A stretch of 64,000 nucleotides of DNA from NCBI GenBank assembly GCA_963678675.1, contig OY783191.1:16025096-16089095 (forward strand). The letters are read 5' to 3'. The number at the start of each line of letters is the position of its first letter. Position 1 is the first letter of the stretch. The position numbers were made by a program, and so were the translations under genes. The notes beneath the pieces are model-generated. The model had not been told where the DNA came from and did no database searches. It saw nothing but the letters and a program-made list of their open reading frames with translations. Source of the DNA: Xiphydria camelus (Eukaryota; Arthropoda; Insecta; Hymenoptera; Xiphydriidae). Shown in pieces: positions 36,101-40,091 of this stretch.

Positions 36101-38818
36101 AGAATTTTGAAAATCGACGGATTCATGCCGAATTTGGTATAAGGGGTTTTTTTGGATCGCTGATCATGAATCTGAAGTCAGATTTAAAAAATTCAAGATG
36201 GCGGACCCAATATGGAGAACGAGATTTTCGAAAATTTTGAATTTTTGTAAATATAACTTCATATTCGTCATCAGCGATCGAAAAAAAAAAACCGTACCAA
36301 ATTTGGCATGAATCCGTCGATTTTCGAAAATCTCGTCCTCTATATTGGATCCGCCATCTTGAATTTTTAAAATCTGACCAGATTCATGATCAGCGACCCA
36401 AAAAACCCCCTTATATCAAATTCGGTATGAATCCGTCGACTTTCAAAAATCTCGTCCGCCATATTGGATCCGCCATCTTGAATTTTTGAAATCCGATTTC
36501 AGATTCGTGATAAGCGACCAAAAAACCTTCTATAGCGAATTTGGTTTAAGTCCATTAACTTTTTGAAAATCATGATCTATTGATGGTTTTTTGAGATTAA
36601 AAAAAAATGCGACGTGATGGCCAAATTTTGACACCGGATTCATGATCAGGAGGCAAAATTACTACGGATAACATATATCGCATCAAATGTATACCCCACT
36701 TATTTTTTTATGACTGTGTAATCAATATAACAATCGTTGGTCTATAGAAATGAGCTATATAGGTCCTAAAAAAGATCTGGGAGAATTGAGGAGCAGAGCC
36801 TTCTTCAAAGAAGTTTGACGACCGATGCAGGACCAGGATTGTTTGCATTTTTGTAATATTTTTCAGAACTGTGCTTTTTTGAGATTCTCTCTCTTTGTAT
36901 TCTTACTCTTTTCAAATCAAGAGCATCTATAGAGGCTCGTGCCAAGGACTAAAAGCGTAACTCCTGACGCAATATTTGTAATGAGGTCTCTTTTTCTCAG
37001 CAACTAAAATGTTTTGAGTTACAAAACTATTTTCGTGCGTAATTTCCAAACTCAGCTTTCAATCAAGCCTACGCAGAATCCAATTTATGAACAGATTCGA
37101 GATATAACTTCAAAAAGAATCGTTCACAAACATCACCCTTGTCTCTGCCACATGAATGAAATGTAATATACTCTGTCGTACTTACGTAATTGTTTCCCTT
37201 TCCGTGAGGGTTGATCCAGCTTCCGTTTCGAATCATCCTCTTGATCGCTACTAAAATAGCCTTCTGAGTGAATACTGGGAGCTTTTTGTTTTCGTGCTGA
37301 CTTCAAGAATGTCGTCAGTTTACTAGTATTTATGTCTACCTGAGAAAAGGAATATTGAAACTTTAGCTTACATTTTAAGAATATAGAAAATATTATAAGA
37401 AACAGTTTGCATATCTTTACACGAGTATGATTGATTCACGCATTTTTTTTTTGTAATATTACTATCAGGGCCGCTTCTAGATGATGAGGCGCCTTCGTGC
37501 TTGGCGCCCTTTTCTAGAGAAGGTATGAGGCCTTTTGGCGCCCCATGACTAGTGCATCTTCATGCGCGCCTTCGTGCGTGGCACGAAATGGCCACTCATT
37601 AGACGCGGCCCTGATTACTATGGTAATACAGTAGAGTCCTGTTGGTCTGAGGTAGTTGGGGGGAAGTGTACCTCGAATAACCAAAATCTCAGATAATACA
37701 GAGCAATAGACATAATAAGAACATTTTTAACTATGTATACCAGTTTTGTATAGACAAATATGCATATTACCTCATATTTGCAATGTATAAAAATATATAT
37801 ACCTTTAACAAATGCGCGCGCGTGTGTGTATGTTTTTATTGCAATCTCGTACTACTGATATGGTTTAATAAAATAAATACATATAGTTATACTTCACGTG
37901 CAATGTAGCAATTCTGTCCGTTTTATTCAACCTTAAACCTCGGTTAAGGAGTACTCAGATAATTTAACCGCCTCGCACAATACAAATCTTGGATAATAAG
38001 GACTCTCTAATAGATGGAACTCAACTATATGTAGTATGAAACATTGAGTTAATTTAGATAAAGTATATCTCTTGTCTTAACAAGCCAAGCGACAATGTAG
38101 GAAAAAACTTCGAATTTTACTCGATGTTCGATTATGAAACATTTATTTGATAGGGAAAAGCTGAGATAATTTGACTCTTGGTTTATTTTAGAGAAAACAA
38201 AACGCACTTTTTTTTCACTTGTTACTTTGGGAGTGGAAAAGTTCCTTCTACATCGGGCGTTATATTTCTTGAGCAAGTTCTGGTACTTGGCGTGGTCAGT
38301 TTTAGTGTCTCCAAAATCAATCGTAAATGCGAATGCCGATTGAGTACTACAAGCCAAAGTGTCCTCCTCATCATTGGACTTCCCTTGCGAAGCCAAGGTT
38401 TTGCTTGTCGAAATTTCCAAAGTTATCAGCTCATTCGGACAGTTAACGCTTGCCGTCTCACGAGTCGTTTCATCCGGCTTTTCTTCGCCTTCTACACGTC
38501 CAAGGTCTACACGCACTTCTACTTTTGGCTCGGAAAACTCGTTCTCCAAATGAGGCATGCCGTTCAACTTCGGAGATACGACCAAATCTATTAACTTCGA
38601 GTCGTCACCTTCCACGAAGCCGCTAATGCCTTGCAAAAACTGACGTTCCTTAGAACAGTCATTATCGCTGCTCGACACAGCTGTCAAAGCCCGGGTGTCA
38701 AGCACCTTTGACGTGTTTCCTGGCTCCATGAGTGTGGCCGTTGAACATTCCAAAAATGGAAAGCACACAATTTTCGTTCGCCGTAGATTACTATCAAATG
38801 TATTAATTGAACACTTCA
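2990..38818 (-). CDS. Cep170: Cep170 homologue, four internal exons (gene span)
   Basis: Centrosomal protein of 170 kDa is an FHA-domain protein of the mother-centriole appendages and microtubules. Four minus-strand exons join in frame: 38818-38226, 37339-37186, 3953-3259 and 3175-2990 (phases 0, 1, 0). From known CEP170 architecture I recognise an FTIDF segment (FTIEF in vertebrates), then GTYTI followed by an IDKVF motif, then WISEWASQVAEH (WVSQWASLAANH in human), in the same order. The FHA exons should lie beyond 38.8 kb on the minus strand and were not found in the window. The C-terminal exons should lie below position 1. Introns are 83 bp (3176-3258), 33.2 kb and 886 bp. No disabling mutation was seen in the exons, so the host gene appears functional despite the transposon-filled intron. 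Confidence 0.85.
3259..3953 (-). CDS. Cep170: Cep170 exon with the GTYTI...IDKVF motif
   Basis: A 695-nt exon begins after TTTTTATGTCTAG and ends CAAG|GTCGGT. Its first two bases complete a proline codon begun by the upstream exon (C + CA), confirming phase 1. It encodes about 231 acidic, Ser/Thr-rich residues, ending with GTYTIHKDYTDEEKARMDID and KVFSVG. This matches the vertebrate CEP170 GTYTIELENPN...ARKMIDKVFGV segment. An internal Met near 3837 is not the start, because the reading frame runs upstream to the acceptor. The codons after 3259 in the open frame are intron read-through. Confidence 0.85.
4676..4933 (+). pseudogene. piggyBac transposase, C-terminal catalytic part
   Basis: The reading frame gives KLSTMHSD, then KPHMISYYNRYKTDVDIMDQ, MVTRYIMHRRTQRWPLAMFF and a NILDAGALASYIIYYE segment. 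This is the DDE_Tnp_1_7 region containing the last conserved Asp of piggyBac transposases (compare the GVDxxDQ and KRKTRRWP motifs). The frame is cut at RKKSNQRR by a foldback insertion and resumes at 5689. The N-terminal catalytic residues are absent, so the fragment is inactive. Confidence 0.85.
4934..5688. repeat. foldback element inside the piggyBac gene
   Basis: Two arms of about 350 bp (4934-5290 and 5330-5688) are inverted copies with high identity around a short loop at about 5310. Each arm encodes the same fortuitous peptide beginning PLYTRQRSTLHIGWRYRIQD. The insertion interrupts the transposase codons between RRK-type residues and QLGEELG. A second member of the family is at 29467-31310. 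No transposase was found in it. Confidence 0.8.
5689..6012 (+). pseudogene. piggyBac transposase C-terminal cysteine-rich domain
   Basis: Continuation of the transposase after the foldback: RQLGEELGNPFIED, one in-frame stop (TAG after VIEP), then a cysteine-rich tail SCHICYKETIKRR... KSCSVCEKPVCDEHC... IRCIDCAGGM and a TAA stop. The C-x2-C / C-x2-C-x4-C-x2-H / C-x2-C spacing is the C-terminal zinc-binding domain that piggyBac transposases use to bind their ends. Confidence 0.85.
6362..7339 (+). other. GC-richer non-coding stretch, possible LINE leader
   Basis: This block has stops in all frames and is more GC-rich than its surroundings, especially 6375-6840. It sits directly upstream of the R1-type LINE ORF1 on the same strand, so it may be the LINE 5' leader or another relic. 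A palindromic MITE lies at 7016-7172. I could not find a 5' junction or target-site duplication. Confidence 0.35.
7016..7172. repeat. palindromic MITE (157 bp)
   Basis: TATCAATACCTCAGAGCT at the left is answered by AGCTCTGAGGTACTGATA at the right. The inverted repeat continues for about 60 bp per arm (ACAGTATTA / TAATACTGT, and CTGCTATTTT / AAAATAGCAG at the loop). No coding sequence. Confidence 0.75.
7639..8587 (+). pseudogene. LINE ORF1, DUF4780-like gag protein, frameshifted
   Basis: A Lys/Glu-rich N-terminal part (LEKKKKPSRAQRKKWRRERE) is read in one frame up to about 7960, with one stop near 7705. The frame open from 7859 then carries the globular part: GLTAEQAELVIEAMLEAIDE, a DGGFILKFRETVRVTCADE strand and the SKEWL motif, the hallmark of the DUF4780 region of hymenopteran R1-like ORF1 proteins. 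A frameshift between about 7860 and 7960 joins the two. The ORF stops at 8587 and overlaps the ORF2 start by 8 bp (ATGGCTAA), as in translationally coupled LINEs. Confidence 0.75.
8580..9127 (+). pseudogene. LINE ORF2, APE endonuclease part
   Basis: It starts MAKHLKVIQINLHRS with the APE motifs in order: QINLHR, LIQEPWV (catalytic Glu), SVYMPF and GCDANSHHTVWGS. The domain should end with an SDHRYI motif, which lies beyond the nested element at about 10815. Precise removal of the 9128-10710 insertion plus one TTAA restores ACC TTT AAG AAT GCA in frame, so the insertion is the only break here. The product nicks target DNA for reverse transcription. Confidence 0.85.
9128..10710 (-). mobile_element. 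Kolobok-like DNA transposon in LINE ORF2
   Basis: TTAA at 9124-9127 and 10711-10714 flanks inverted ends GGGGTTATACTACC and GGTAGTATAACCCC. The minus strand carries a transposase relic of the arthropod family annotated as 'Mutator-like' in many genomes. TTAA duplication together with GG-starting ends fits Kolobok; piggyBac is excluded by the protein. It lies inside a LINE ORF and must be younger than the LINE. Confidence 0.75.
9739..10563 (-). pseudogene. transposase relic (Kolobok / 'Mutator-like' family), C-terminal part
   Basis: Characteristic segments: KKRLGTRLRNLKKE, GGRGKLTGKLIDELSVYYG, ATLYHKISSDEKPQHEKCP, IYEDLTRDDLLSHCLGGFNQ and NANESLNAVVWTIAPK. A TAA stop after LLDVMSTL interrupts the frame, which then continues to a family-typical end YGVGIAE at about 9740. 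The N-terminal half is missing, so the copy is non-functional. The family assignment rests on recalled similarity, not on a search. Confidence 0.7.
10711..13791 (+). pseudogene. LINE ORF2, reverse transcriptase, RNase H and C-terminal zinc motif
   Basis: After SDHRYIRFDV (end of the endonuclease) the RT motifs are clear: FADIEGAFN (motif A), RGCPQGGVLSPLL (motif B) and QGYADDVCILV (YADD, motif C). Downstream are an RNase H-like segment with CSDSQAALKAL and VPGHSGIPGNEKADEL, and a terminal CRLCGEAEETPGHII C-C-H motif. In-frame stops interrupt it at about 10778 (TGA), 12129 (TAG), 12280 (TGA) and 13270 (TAG). The last three sit where the family has Trp. Around 12425-12530 conserved coding sequence is replaced by an unrelated T-rich segment. 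Confidence 0.85.
13897..14217. other. AT-rich spacer between LINE and foldback
   Basis: About 320 bp without ORFs or repeats that I recognise. It follows the LINE microsatellite tail and precedes the left arm of a foldback element. Confidence 0.4.
14883..15188. repeat. TTAA-type (piggyBac-like) MITE
   Basis: Ends CCCTTTTAGTGCCGGGCG and CTCCCGGCACTAAAAGGG are inverted. The right flank is TTAA and the left flank TTAT, one mutation from TTAA. The internal hairpin GCCGATATATCGGC occurs twice near 15117 and 15160. It lies in the loop of the larger foldback. Confidence 0.7.
15864..15992 (+). CDS. candidate first exon in left Transib arm
   Basis: An ATG-initiated 43-codon segment starting MSKRLLKFAVCRLRAHDAKL and containing a PVRCFCC cysteine cluster ends at an AAG|GTATGT donor. 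An almost identical copy lies inverted in the right arm. Conservation of frame and donor in both arms suggests the 5' exon of the Transib gene, perhaps a zinc-binding N-terminus. I could not follow the splice to the catalytic part, so this is provisional. Confidence 0.4.
16471..16593 (+). pseudogene. Transib transposase fragment upstream of nested element
   Basis: The reading frame gives VWQITGISEEVICRIGVILR, then TISCGFRIDVD, and stops at the nested insertion. Joining across the insertion and one ACAA gives IDVDKYALETA, the continuous Transib-type sequence, so this fragment and the one starting at 18846 were one exon. The frame is broken upstream (TAA near 16465). Confidence 0.6.
16594..18841. 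mobile_element. palindromic element nested in Transib transposase
   Basis: Arms of about 450 bp (16594-17050 and 18385-18841) are inverted copies sharing GCAGGATAAGCATGGTCAAT and the long AAAATACACCTCTTCAAATT block. A 4-bp ACAA duplication (16590-16593, 18842-18845) flanks it. The centre (17060-18370) contains a separate transposase relic ending at a TACCGTATGTCC-type terminus at 18370. Confidence 0.7.
17613..18214 (-). pseudogene. transposase C-terminus with SWIM-like zinc finger
   Basis: The minus strand encodes LEDFPEITEQELKIFFTSSY, then SYLAEMM, EVRSRHVNRKSYKCYIEY and, after a frameshift near 17810, YTCDCPNGLRTIGCCSHLAS and VIYYLSCARY with an acidic DDSDED end. The CxC...CC-x-H pattern is the SWIM-like tail of an arthropod transposase family that elsewhere follows a DDE_Tnp_4 (HARBI1-like) domain. 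The catalytic domain is absent. It lies just inside a TACCGTATGTCC terminus, so it may be the transposase tail of that MITE family. Confidence 0.6.
18846..19227 (+). pseudogene. Transib transposase C-terminus (RAG1-like)
   Basis: It encodes YALETATLYIQNYGWYYIP, LHKILVHGSDII, GKMSEEAQESRHREAKRFRE, HNTRKISRLATMEDLMH and a TSDPLINSYRK tail, ending TDNSDSD before TGA. It aligns in order with the RAG1 C-terminal core (HKTLAHVPEII... ASEGNESGNKLFRRFRK... EMEDVL). The Glu in MSEEAQE corresponds to the third catalytic acidic residue region. The upstream catalytic Asp residues are not present in the window, so the copy is non-autonomous. Confidence 0.7.
19796..19924 (-). CDS. candidate first exon in right Transib arm
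   Basis: Inverted copy of the 43-codon exon at 15864-15992, with the same reading frame, the same cysteine cluster and the same AAG|GTATG donor. Both copies remain open, which for a dead element suggests recent duplication or arm homogenisation rather than coding selection. Confidence 0.4.
20328..20585 (-). pseudogene. possible Helitron helicase N-terminal fragment
   Basis: A basic repeat-like region (QEKREAVRQMARLAMRNRRA) precedes SSVDLNRVAFQYDCT. The LNRAAFQYD-type motif is familiar from the region just before the Helitron_like_N domain of insect Rep/helicase proteins. The fragment stops there, and no Rep, helicase or Helitron 3' hairpin was found, so the call is tentative. Confidence 0.4.
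21187..21704. repeat. ATTGGGACCGTGCAAC-ended element, copy 1
   Basis: ATTGGGACCGTGCAACTGC at the left is inverted as GTTGCACGATCCCAAT at the right. The same sequence (about 385 bp without the hairpin insert) recurs at 55328-55710, with shared internal blocks such as GGTTTTGCCGAGGATTTCTA and GCCACCAGGTGTCACTGTAC. Non-autonomous and non-coding. Confidence 0.75.
21409..21528. repeat. 120-bp hairpin MITE in the element above
   Basis: GAGGAGCACAGTTCCAAAAC is inverted as GTTTTGGAACTGTGCTCCTC and the arms pair almost fully. It is flanked by ACTT on both sides (21405-21408, 21529-21532), and the sister copy near 55535 lacks it, so the insertion is polymorphic between copies. Confidence 0.8.
22207..22347 (+). 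pseudogene. MADF-domain protein start, truncated
   Basis: An ATG opens MTQANEAKVLFPVTEDEKLV, ECVSEFPCLYDLCKSP and is cut by a stop next to a TTAA junction at 22345. The DEKLVExVxxFPCLYD motif is the first helix of MADF DNA-binding domains, which often form the second protein of PIF/Harbinger transposons. Only the first ~40 residues remain. Confidence 0.6.
22348..24025. other. non-coding stretch with hairpins, otherwise unassigned
   Basis: It starts with TTAACACTTTCGCTGCCGGCG, which looks like a piggyBac-type terminus without a visible partner. A short hairpin lies at 22500-22556 (GTGCGTGATCGG / CCGATCACGCAC) and a palindromic repeat at 22586-22765. From 22770 to 24025 no gene or inverted repeat was recognised. 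Confidence 0.45.
22586..22765. repeat. palindromic repeat, GGGTCGCTGATCACG family, copy 1
   Basis: TTTTTTGGGTCGCTGATCAC at the left is inverted as GTGATCAGCGACCCAAAAAA at the right. The interior has GATGGCGGATCCAATATGG-type sequence in inverse. The same family makes the larger palindrome at 35905-36650. Confidence 0.75.
24026..24450 (+). repeat. dispersed repeat, copy 1 of a ~430-bp family
   Basis: It begins ATCAAGAGACACGGTAGTGT and contains GGTTATAACCAAAACTATGC. The same sequence in the same orientation lies at 27570-28020. The opening GAGACACGGTAGTGTCTC is a perfect small hairpin. No coding capacity; class unknown. Confidence 0.65.
24568..25019. repeat. TACCGTATGTCC-family MITE, copy 1
   Basis: TACCGTATGTCC at the left and GGACATACGGCA at the right, with about 100 bp of inverted arm on each side including AACTTCGGCAGTRTTTGCC. 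The family has TA at both outer ends, fitting a TA target duplication. Further members: 32555, 39067, 40636, 57451 and 62768, plus the terminus at 18370. Confidence 0.75.
25260..27045. repeat. foldback element, GATTCTCCGTAAAAAAAGG family, copy 1
   Basis: The left arm (CAGATTCTCCGTAAAAAAAG... and TACGTAAAATACTCTCCAAA) is inverted at 26985-27045. The inner palindrome 25340-25750 is symmetrical around about 25550. A CAGGGTGGACC element (25750-26942) is inserted at a TATATA in the right arm. The second copy is at 32190-33517. Confidence 0.75.
25750..26942. mobile_element. mariner-like element, TIR CAGGGTGGACCAGGTTAAACG
   Basis: CAGGGTGGACCAGGTTAAAC and GTTTAACCTGGTCCACCCTG are perfect 20-bp inverted ends with TA on both flanks (25748-25749, 26943-26944). 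Inside are three copies of a 66-bp module with CCAGTGGCG ends (about 25999, 26209 and 26641), itself similar to a short hAT-type MITE. No transposase. Confidence 0.8.
27240..27505. repeat. left partner of an 8-kb-spaced inverted repeat
   Basis: The block containing AGTGAAATGGACGCTTTTTA and TTTACGTACGAACTATAGTT is inverted at 35455-35715 with moderate identity. The PIN-like nuclease relic (33.7-35.3 kb) lies just inside the right partner, so the pair may be the old ends of that transposon. Target duplication not determined. Confidence 0.55.
27570..28020 (+). repeat. dispersed repeat, copy 2 of the ~430-bp family
   Basis: Same orientation and order of blocks as 24026-24450, with a 25-bp extra segment after the opening hairpin (CGTCAGAACGACGCCGCCAG). 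The two copies do not bound any retrotransposon genes, so they are not an LTR pair. Confidence 0.65.
28036..28135. repeat. short dispersed module (ATTCGCGAAACGAT block)
   Basis: TTAATAAAATATTTCCATTC followed by GCGAAACGATTTCC occurs here, at 40150-40240 and 50605-50652, and inverted at 51660-51705. The module usually adjoins THAP elements or the ACCGGGTG element. Its nature is unknown. Confidence 0.5.
28399..28566 (+). repeat. tandem duplication over the THAP exon 1 donor
   Basis: About 84 bp starting GGAAGGCGACAGCAGTGGAT and running through the GTAA donor into the intron is present twice head-to-tail (28399-28481, 28482-28566), with small indels in the intron part. Two alternative donors result (28440 and 28524). 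Confidence 0.85.
28597..28734. repeat. hairpin MITE in THAP exon 2, AT duplication
   Basis: AGGTTCGTTCCAACTAACAC and its inverse GTTCGTTGGAACGAACCCT bound a 138-bp hairpin. AT flanks both sides. Removing the insert and one AT restores TCT TTA TGG GTA CCA (SLWVP) in the THAP exon, which proves the boundaries. Confidence 0.88.
29467..31310. repeat. 1.84-kb palindrome: foldback with nested inverted core
   Basis: The outer arms 29467-29705 and 31085-31310 match the foldback at 4934-5688. The inner arms 29715-30440 and 30590-31080 are inverted copies of a CCCAGATAGAAAA-type repeat (also at 61041-61564). The left side carries extra tandem copies, so the palindrome is asymmetric. No gene; the small ORFs are arm sequence. 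Confidence 0.8.
29945..30436 (+). repeat. 246-bp tandem duplication, nearly identical copies
   Basis: Two head-to-tail units (29945-30190, 30191-30436) differ at about one position (ATATGCCGG versus ATATACCGG). Each includes TTTCTATCTGGGAAAGCATA. A third, inverted copy lies in the right arm. Near identity implies a recent duplication. Confidence 0.88.
31311..31496 (+). other. possible coding relic, unidentified
   Basis: The frame around 31368-31490 is open: SFIELDLANCTLKHAQVVFS then LEKIYFQYWTKGTAILLLQL, followed by CAG|GTATAT, a plausible donor. I do not recognise the family; it could be a transposon exon. Confidence 0.25.
31497..32152. repeat. palindromic element with ~170-bp arms
   Basis: The left arm 31497-31670 (GAACGAGTAGGTTAAAAGAT... 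GTGACAAGCC-type end) is inverted at 31985-32152. The loop at 31700-31960 has an inner inverted pair (AACTTTTACTTCTTTCAAGG / CTTTGAAAGAAGTAAAAGTT). A fragment of the same arm occurs at 24705-24775. Confidence 0.7.
32555..32675. repeat. TACCGTATGTCC-family MITE, short copy
   Basis: TACCGAATGTCG and ATTCGGTA ends, 121 bp, with the family block TTTGACTTCGGCAGTG inside. Sister copy 1 of the host foldback reads CCAGTATAATAATAATAGTGG at this place, so the insertion is clean at TA. Confidence 0.7.
32817..33388. mobile_element. mariner-like element, TIR CAGGGTGTTCGGAAAAAACA
   Basis: CAGGGTGTTCGGAAAAAACA and its inverse bound 572 bp, with TA on both sides. The inverted arms are about 165 bp and contain AAGCGCSCCCCTTCTGGAGA. 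The centre keeps a scrap of transposase reading frame, so this is a deletion derivative of an autonomous mariner/Tc1 element. Confidence 0.82.
33088..33171 (+). pseudogene. mariner/Tc1 transposase C-terminal scrap
   Basis: The last residues before a TAG read SIQNRFRCCMDMGGRHFEHLL-like. The R-x-R-x-C-x2-x-x-G-x-HFEHLL ending is typical of one branch of mariner/Tc1 transposases. It sits exactly at the centre of the CAGGGTGTTCGG element. Everything catalytic is gone. Confidence 0.6.
33716..35252 (+). pseudogene. PIN-like nuclease transposon protein, degenerate
   Basis: Segments in order: YELAPYPLSLFDELGMRR; FDRYPHDAHMKSTKYAERLR; LSNDTNKSRLITALNDKL; VTSAKEIAQKYEAVVIVGED; IDLLVLMTGLDP; FLYAFSGCDTTSAFFRIGKI; and a cysteine-rich tail SCRKVGLHCFVICLNCQGKSCSN. 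This is the PIN/FEN1-like protein common in arthropod transposons (acidic GEDIDLL and SGCDTT motifs, CxC...C tail). Stops after KPSKGKA and KKTL, and frame changes near 34040 and 34700, inactivate it. The superfamily of the parent element is uncertain. Confidence 0.65.
35455..35715. repeat. right partner of the 8-kb-spaced inverted repeat
   Basis: Inverse of 27240-27505 (shared blocks AAAGCGTCCATTTTACTTGT and its inverse). It begins about 200 bp after the PIN-like relic. Confidence 0.55.
35905..36650. repeat. large palindrome, GGGTCGCTGATCACG family
   Basis: Outer arms AAACCATCAATAGATCATTA... / ...ATGATCTATTGATGGTTTTT and inner repeats TTTTTTGGGTCGCTGATCAC and its inverse are arranged symmetrically around about 36275. 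At least four partial units of the family, alternating in orientation, make up the 745 bp. A related copy is at 22586-22765. Confidence 0.75.
36651..37185. other. Cep170 intronic sequence, no insertions recognised
   Basis: Ordinary AT-rich sequence just downstream (minus strand) of the 37339-37186 exon donor. This may be what remains of the original intron. Confidence 0.45.
37186..37339 (-). CDS. Cep170: Cep170 exon (HSEGYFSSDQEDD)
   Basis: The acceptor ATTCCTTTTCTCAG precedes 37339 and the donor GTAAGTACG follows 37186. The 154-nt exon encodes VDINTSKLTTFLKSARKQKA then PSIHSEGYFSSDQEDDSKRK and a KGKQL end, leaving one base that pairs in phase with the exon at 3953. The short size and clean consensus sites support it strongly, though it is too short to stand out as an ORF. 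Confidence 0.85.
37466..37613. repeat. hAT-type MITE with perfect 8-bp duplication
   Basis: CAGGGCCGC and GCGGCCCTG bound 148 bp flanked by ATTACTAT on both sides (37458-37465, 37614-37621). CAGGGCCG ends and an 8-bp duplication are the hAT signature. It lies in the 886-bp Cep170 intron. Confidence 0.92.
37629..38010. repeat. pogo/Tigger-like MITE in Cep170 intron
   Basis: CAGTAGAGTCCTGTTGG after TA at the left and AATAAGGACTCTCTA at the right are imperfect inverted ends. GGTCTGAGGTAG-like and CCTCGGTTAAGG-like internal sequence fits pogo-type MITEs (compare CAGTAGACTCTCGG at 44412). The right end is mutated. Confidence 0.55.
38226..38818 (-). CDS. Cep170: Cep170 exon with the FTIDF motif (5' limit uncertain)
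   Basis: It encodes MEPGNTSKVLDTRALTAVSS, an acidic middle, and SAFAFTIDFGDTKTDHAKYQ then NLLKKYNARCRRN. The FTIDFxD followed by a basic stretch corresponds to the FTIEFDD segment of vertebrate CEP170. The donor is best placed after CCCAAA|GTAACA at 38225, which keeps phase 0 into the next exon; the open frame beyond is intron. The acceptor is either before 38818 (TTGACATTTAG) or nearer to MEPG at 38731; sequence alone does not decide. Confidence 0.8.
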
Positions 38819-39066
38819 CTAAATGTCAACAATATGTTACCATTGAGAGATTACATTTCGATAAAAAAAAAAGGAAAATAACACACCTAATTCTCCACAC
38901 GAAGATACGCCTAAATACGTCATTTGACAGCCAGACCCCATGGGTATCGATGGTTGCGTTCGTAATGTGCGGGATCAGCAAATATCGCTCCTGGGAAGCA
39001 CACGACGGTCATTGGTTGAAATTCAGTATTTTAGGCAGTGACCATCGAAAATCACTCAACGGTTGG

Positions 39067-39248
39067 TACCATATGTCCGCGATCAAAGAGCCCATAGCAA
39101 TCGAAATCGAAGTCGAACTGCACTCGCGGATGACTACGCATGCGCATTCACGCTTCTCCGGTGATTCTATTGGACGAGGAGACCCACAGAGGTGCTCATG
39201 CAAAACTCGCAATTTTGCTATGGGCTCTTTGATCGCGGACATATGGTA
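39067..39248. repeat. TACCGTATGTCC-family MITE (182 bp)
   Basis: TACCATATGTCCGCGATCAA and its inverse, with arms containing AGAGCCCATAGCAA and ATGCGCATTCACGCTTCTCC. It shares its terminal TA with the CACCCGGG MITE that follows. Confidence 0.8.
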
Positions 39249-39461
39249 CACCCGGGTTCACGGATTCTGAGCATAGTGACTTTTCAAAATGTCATATTTC
39301 AAGGTATACTGACCAATGAATAATTAATTATCATGCTTTCATTAGCCAGGGCAAAGGCCGAATTGGCTAATGAGAGTATCAGATTTAATTGCTAATTGGC
39401 TGTTACGTTTAAAAATTACAATTTGAAAAGTCACTATGTTCAAAATCCGTGAACCCGGGTG
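39249..39461. repeat. CACCCGGG-family MITE, copy 1
   Basis: CACCCGGGTTCACGGATTCT and its inverse, arms with AGTGACTTTTCAAA, TA on both sides. Three other copies: 39663, 39877 and 62523. Confidence 0.82.
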
Positions 39462-39479
39462 TACCAGGTCTTAGGCTAT

Positions 39480-39658
39480 GTTGTGGCCATAGGACGATAT
39501 GGTACGTAGCGATATTTAGACTCTAGGTTGTACGCTATTGGTCGGAGACGCAAGGACGCCGAACGATTGGCTCTGCTACCGTCGGCAGACGGCAATCGTC
39601 GCGAGAGAAGTTCCCTAGGGCGTAGGCACCTAGCAGACGAGAGAGTATGGCGGTTGCA
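39480..39658. repeat. GCTATTGGTCGGAGACGCAA module
   Basis: GTACGCTATTGGTCGGAGAC, CGATTGGCTCTGC and GAAGTTCCCTAG blocks recur as the arms of the ACCGGGTG element (49404-49600; inverted 51770-51967). Here only one arm is present, so this is a solo end fragment. Confidence 0.6.
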
Positions 39659-39662
39659 CGTA

Positions 39663-39874
39663 CACCCGCAGCCACGGTATCTGTCGCTGGTGACTTTTTT
39701 TAAACGTTATTTTTAAACGTACTAACCAATGATTCATAATCTTCATGCTTTCATTAACGAGAGTAGACGCCACCGTAGCTAATGAGCGCATGAGAATTAA
39801 TTGTTCATTGGTTAGTACGTTTAAAAATAACGTTTAAAAAAAGTCACCAGCGACAGATACCGTGGCCGCGGGTG
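39663..39874. repeat. CACCCGGG-family MITE, copy 2
   Basis: CACCCGCAGCCACGG... and ...CCGTGGCCGCGGGTG ends; arms with CTGTCGCTGGTGACTTTTTT. Its right TA (39875-39876) is also the left TA of copy 3. Confidence 0.85.
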
Positions 39875-39876
39875 TA

Positions 39877-40089
39877 CACCCGGGCTCACGGAATCTGTCG
39901 CTGGTGACTTTTTTTAAATGTTATTTTTAAACGTACTAACCAATGATTAATCAATCCTCGTGCTTTCATTAACGAGAGTAGACGTCACCGTAGCTAATGA
40001 GGGCATGAGAATTAATTGTTCACTGGTTAGTACGTTTAAAAATAAGGTTTAAAAAAAGTCACCAGCGACAGATTCCGTGAGCACGGGTG
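39877..40089. repeat. CACCCGGG-family MITE, copy 3
   Basis: Near-identical neighbour of copy 2, with the same arms, ending GCACGGGTG before TA. The head-to-tail pair shares one TA, so one copy inserted into the TA bordering the other. Confidence 0.85.
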
Positions 40090-40091
40090 TA

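Larger units (their letters stand above)
3954..37185 (-). other. 33.2-kb Cep170 intron filled with nested transposons
   Basis: The donor GTAAGTACG at 37185 and the acceptor TTTTATGTCTAG ending at 3954 bracket a 33,232-bp intron. Both flanking exons are in compatible phase. At least twenty distinct mobile elements lie inside, many nested two to four deep and several palindromic. The adjacent Cep170 introns are 83 and 886 bp, so the size comes from insertions. Confidence 0.8.
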
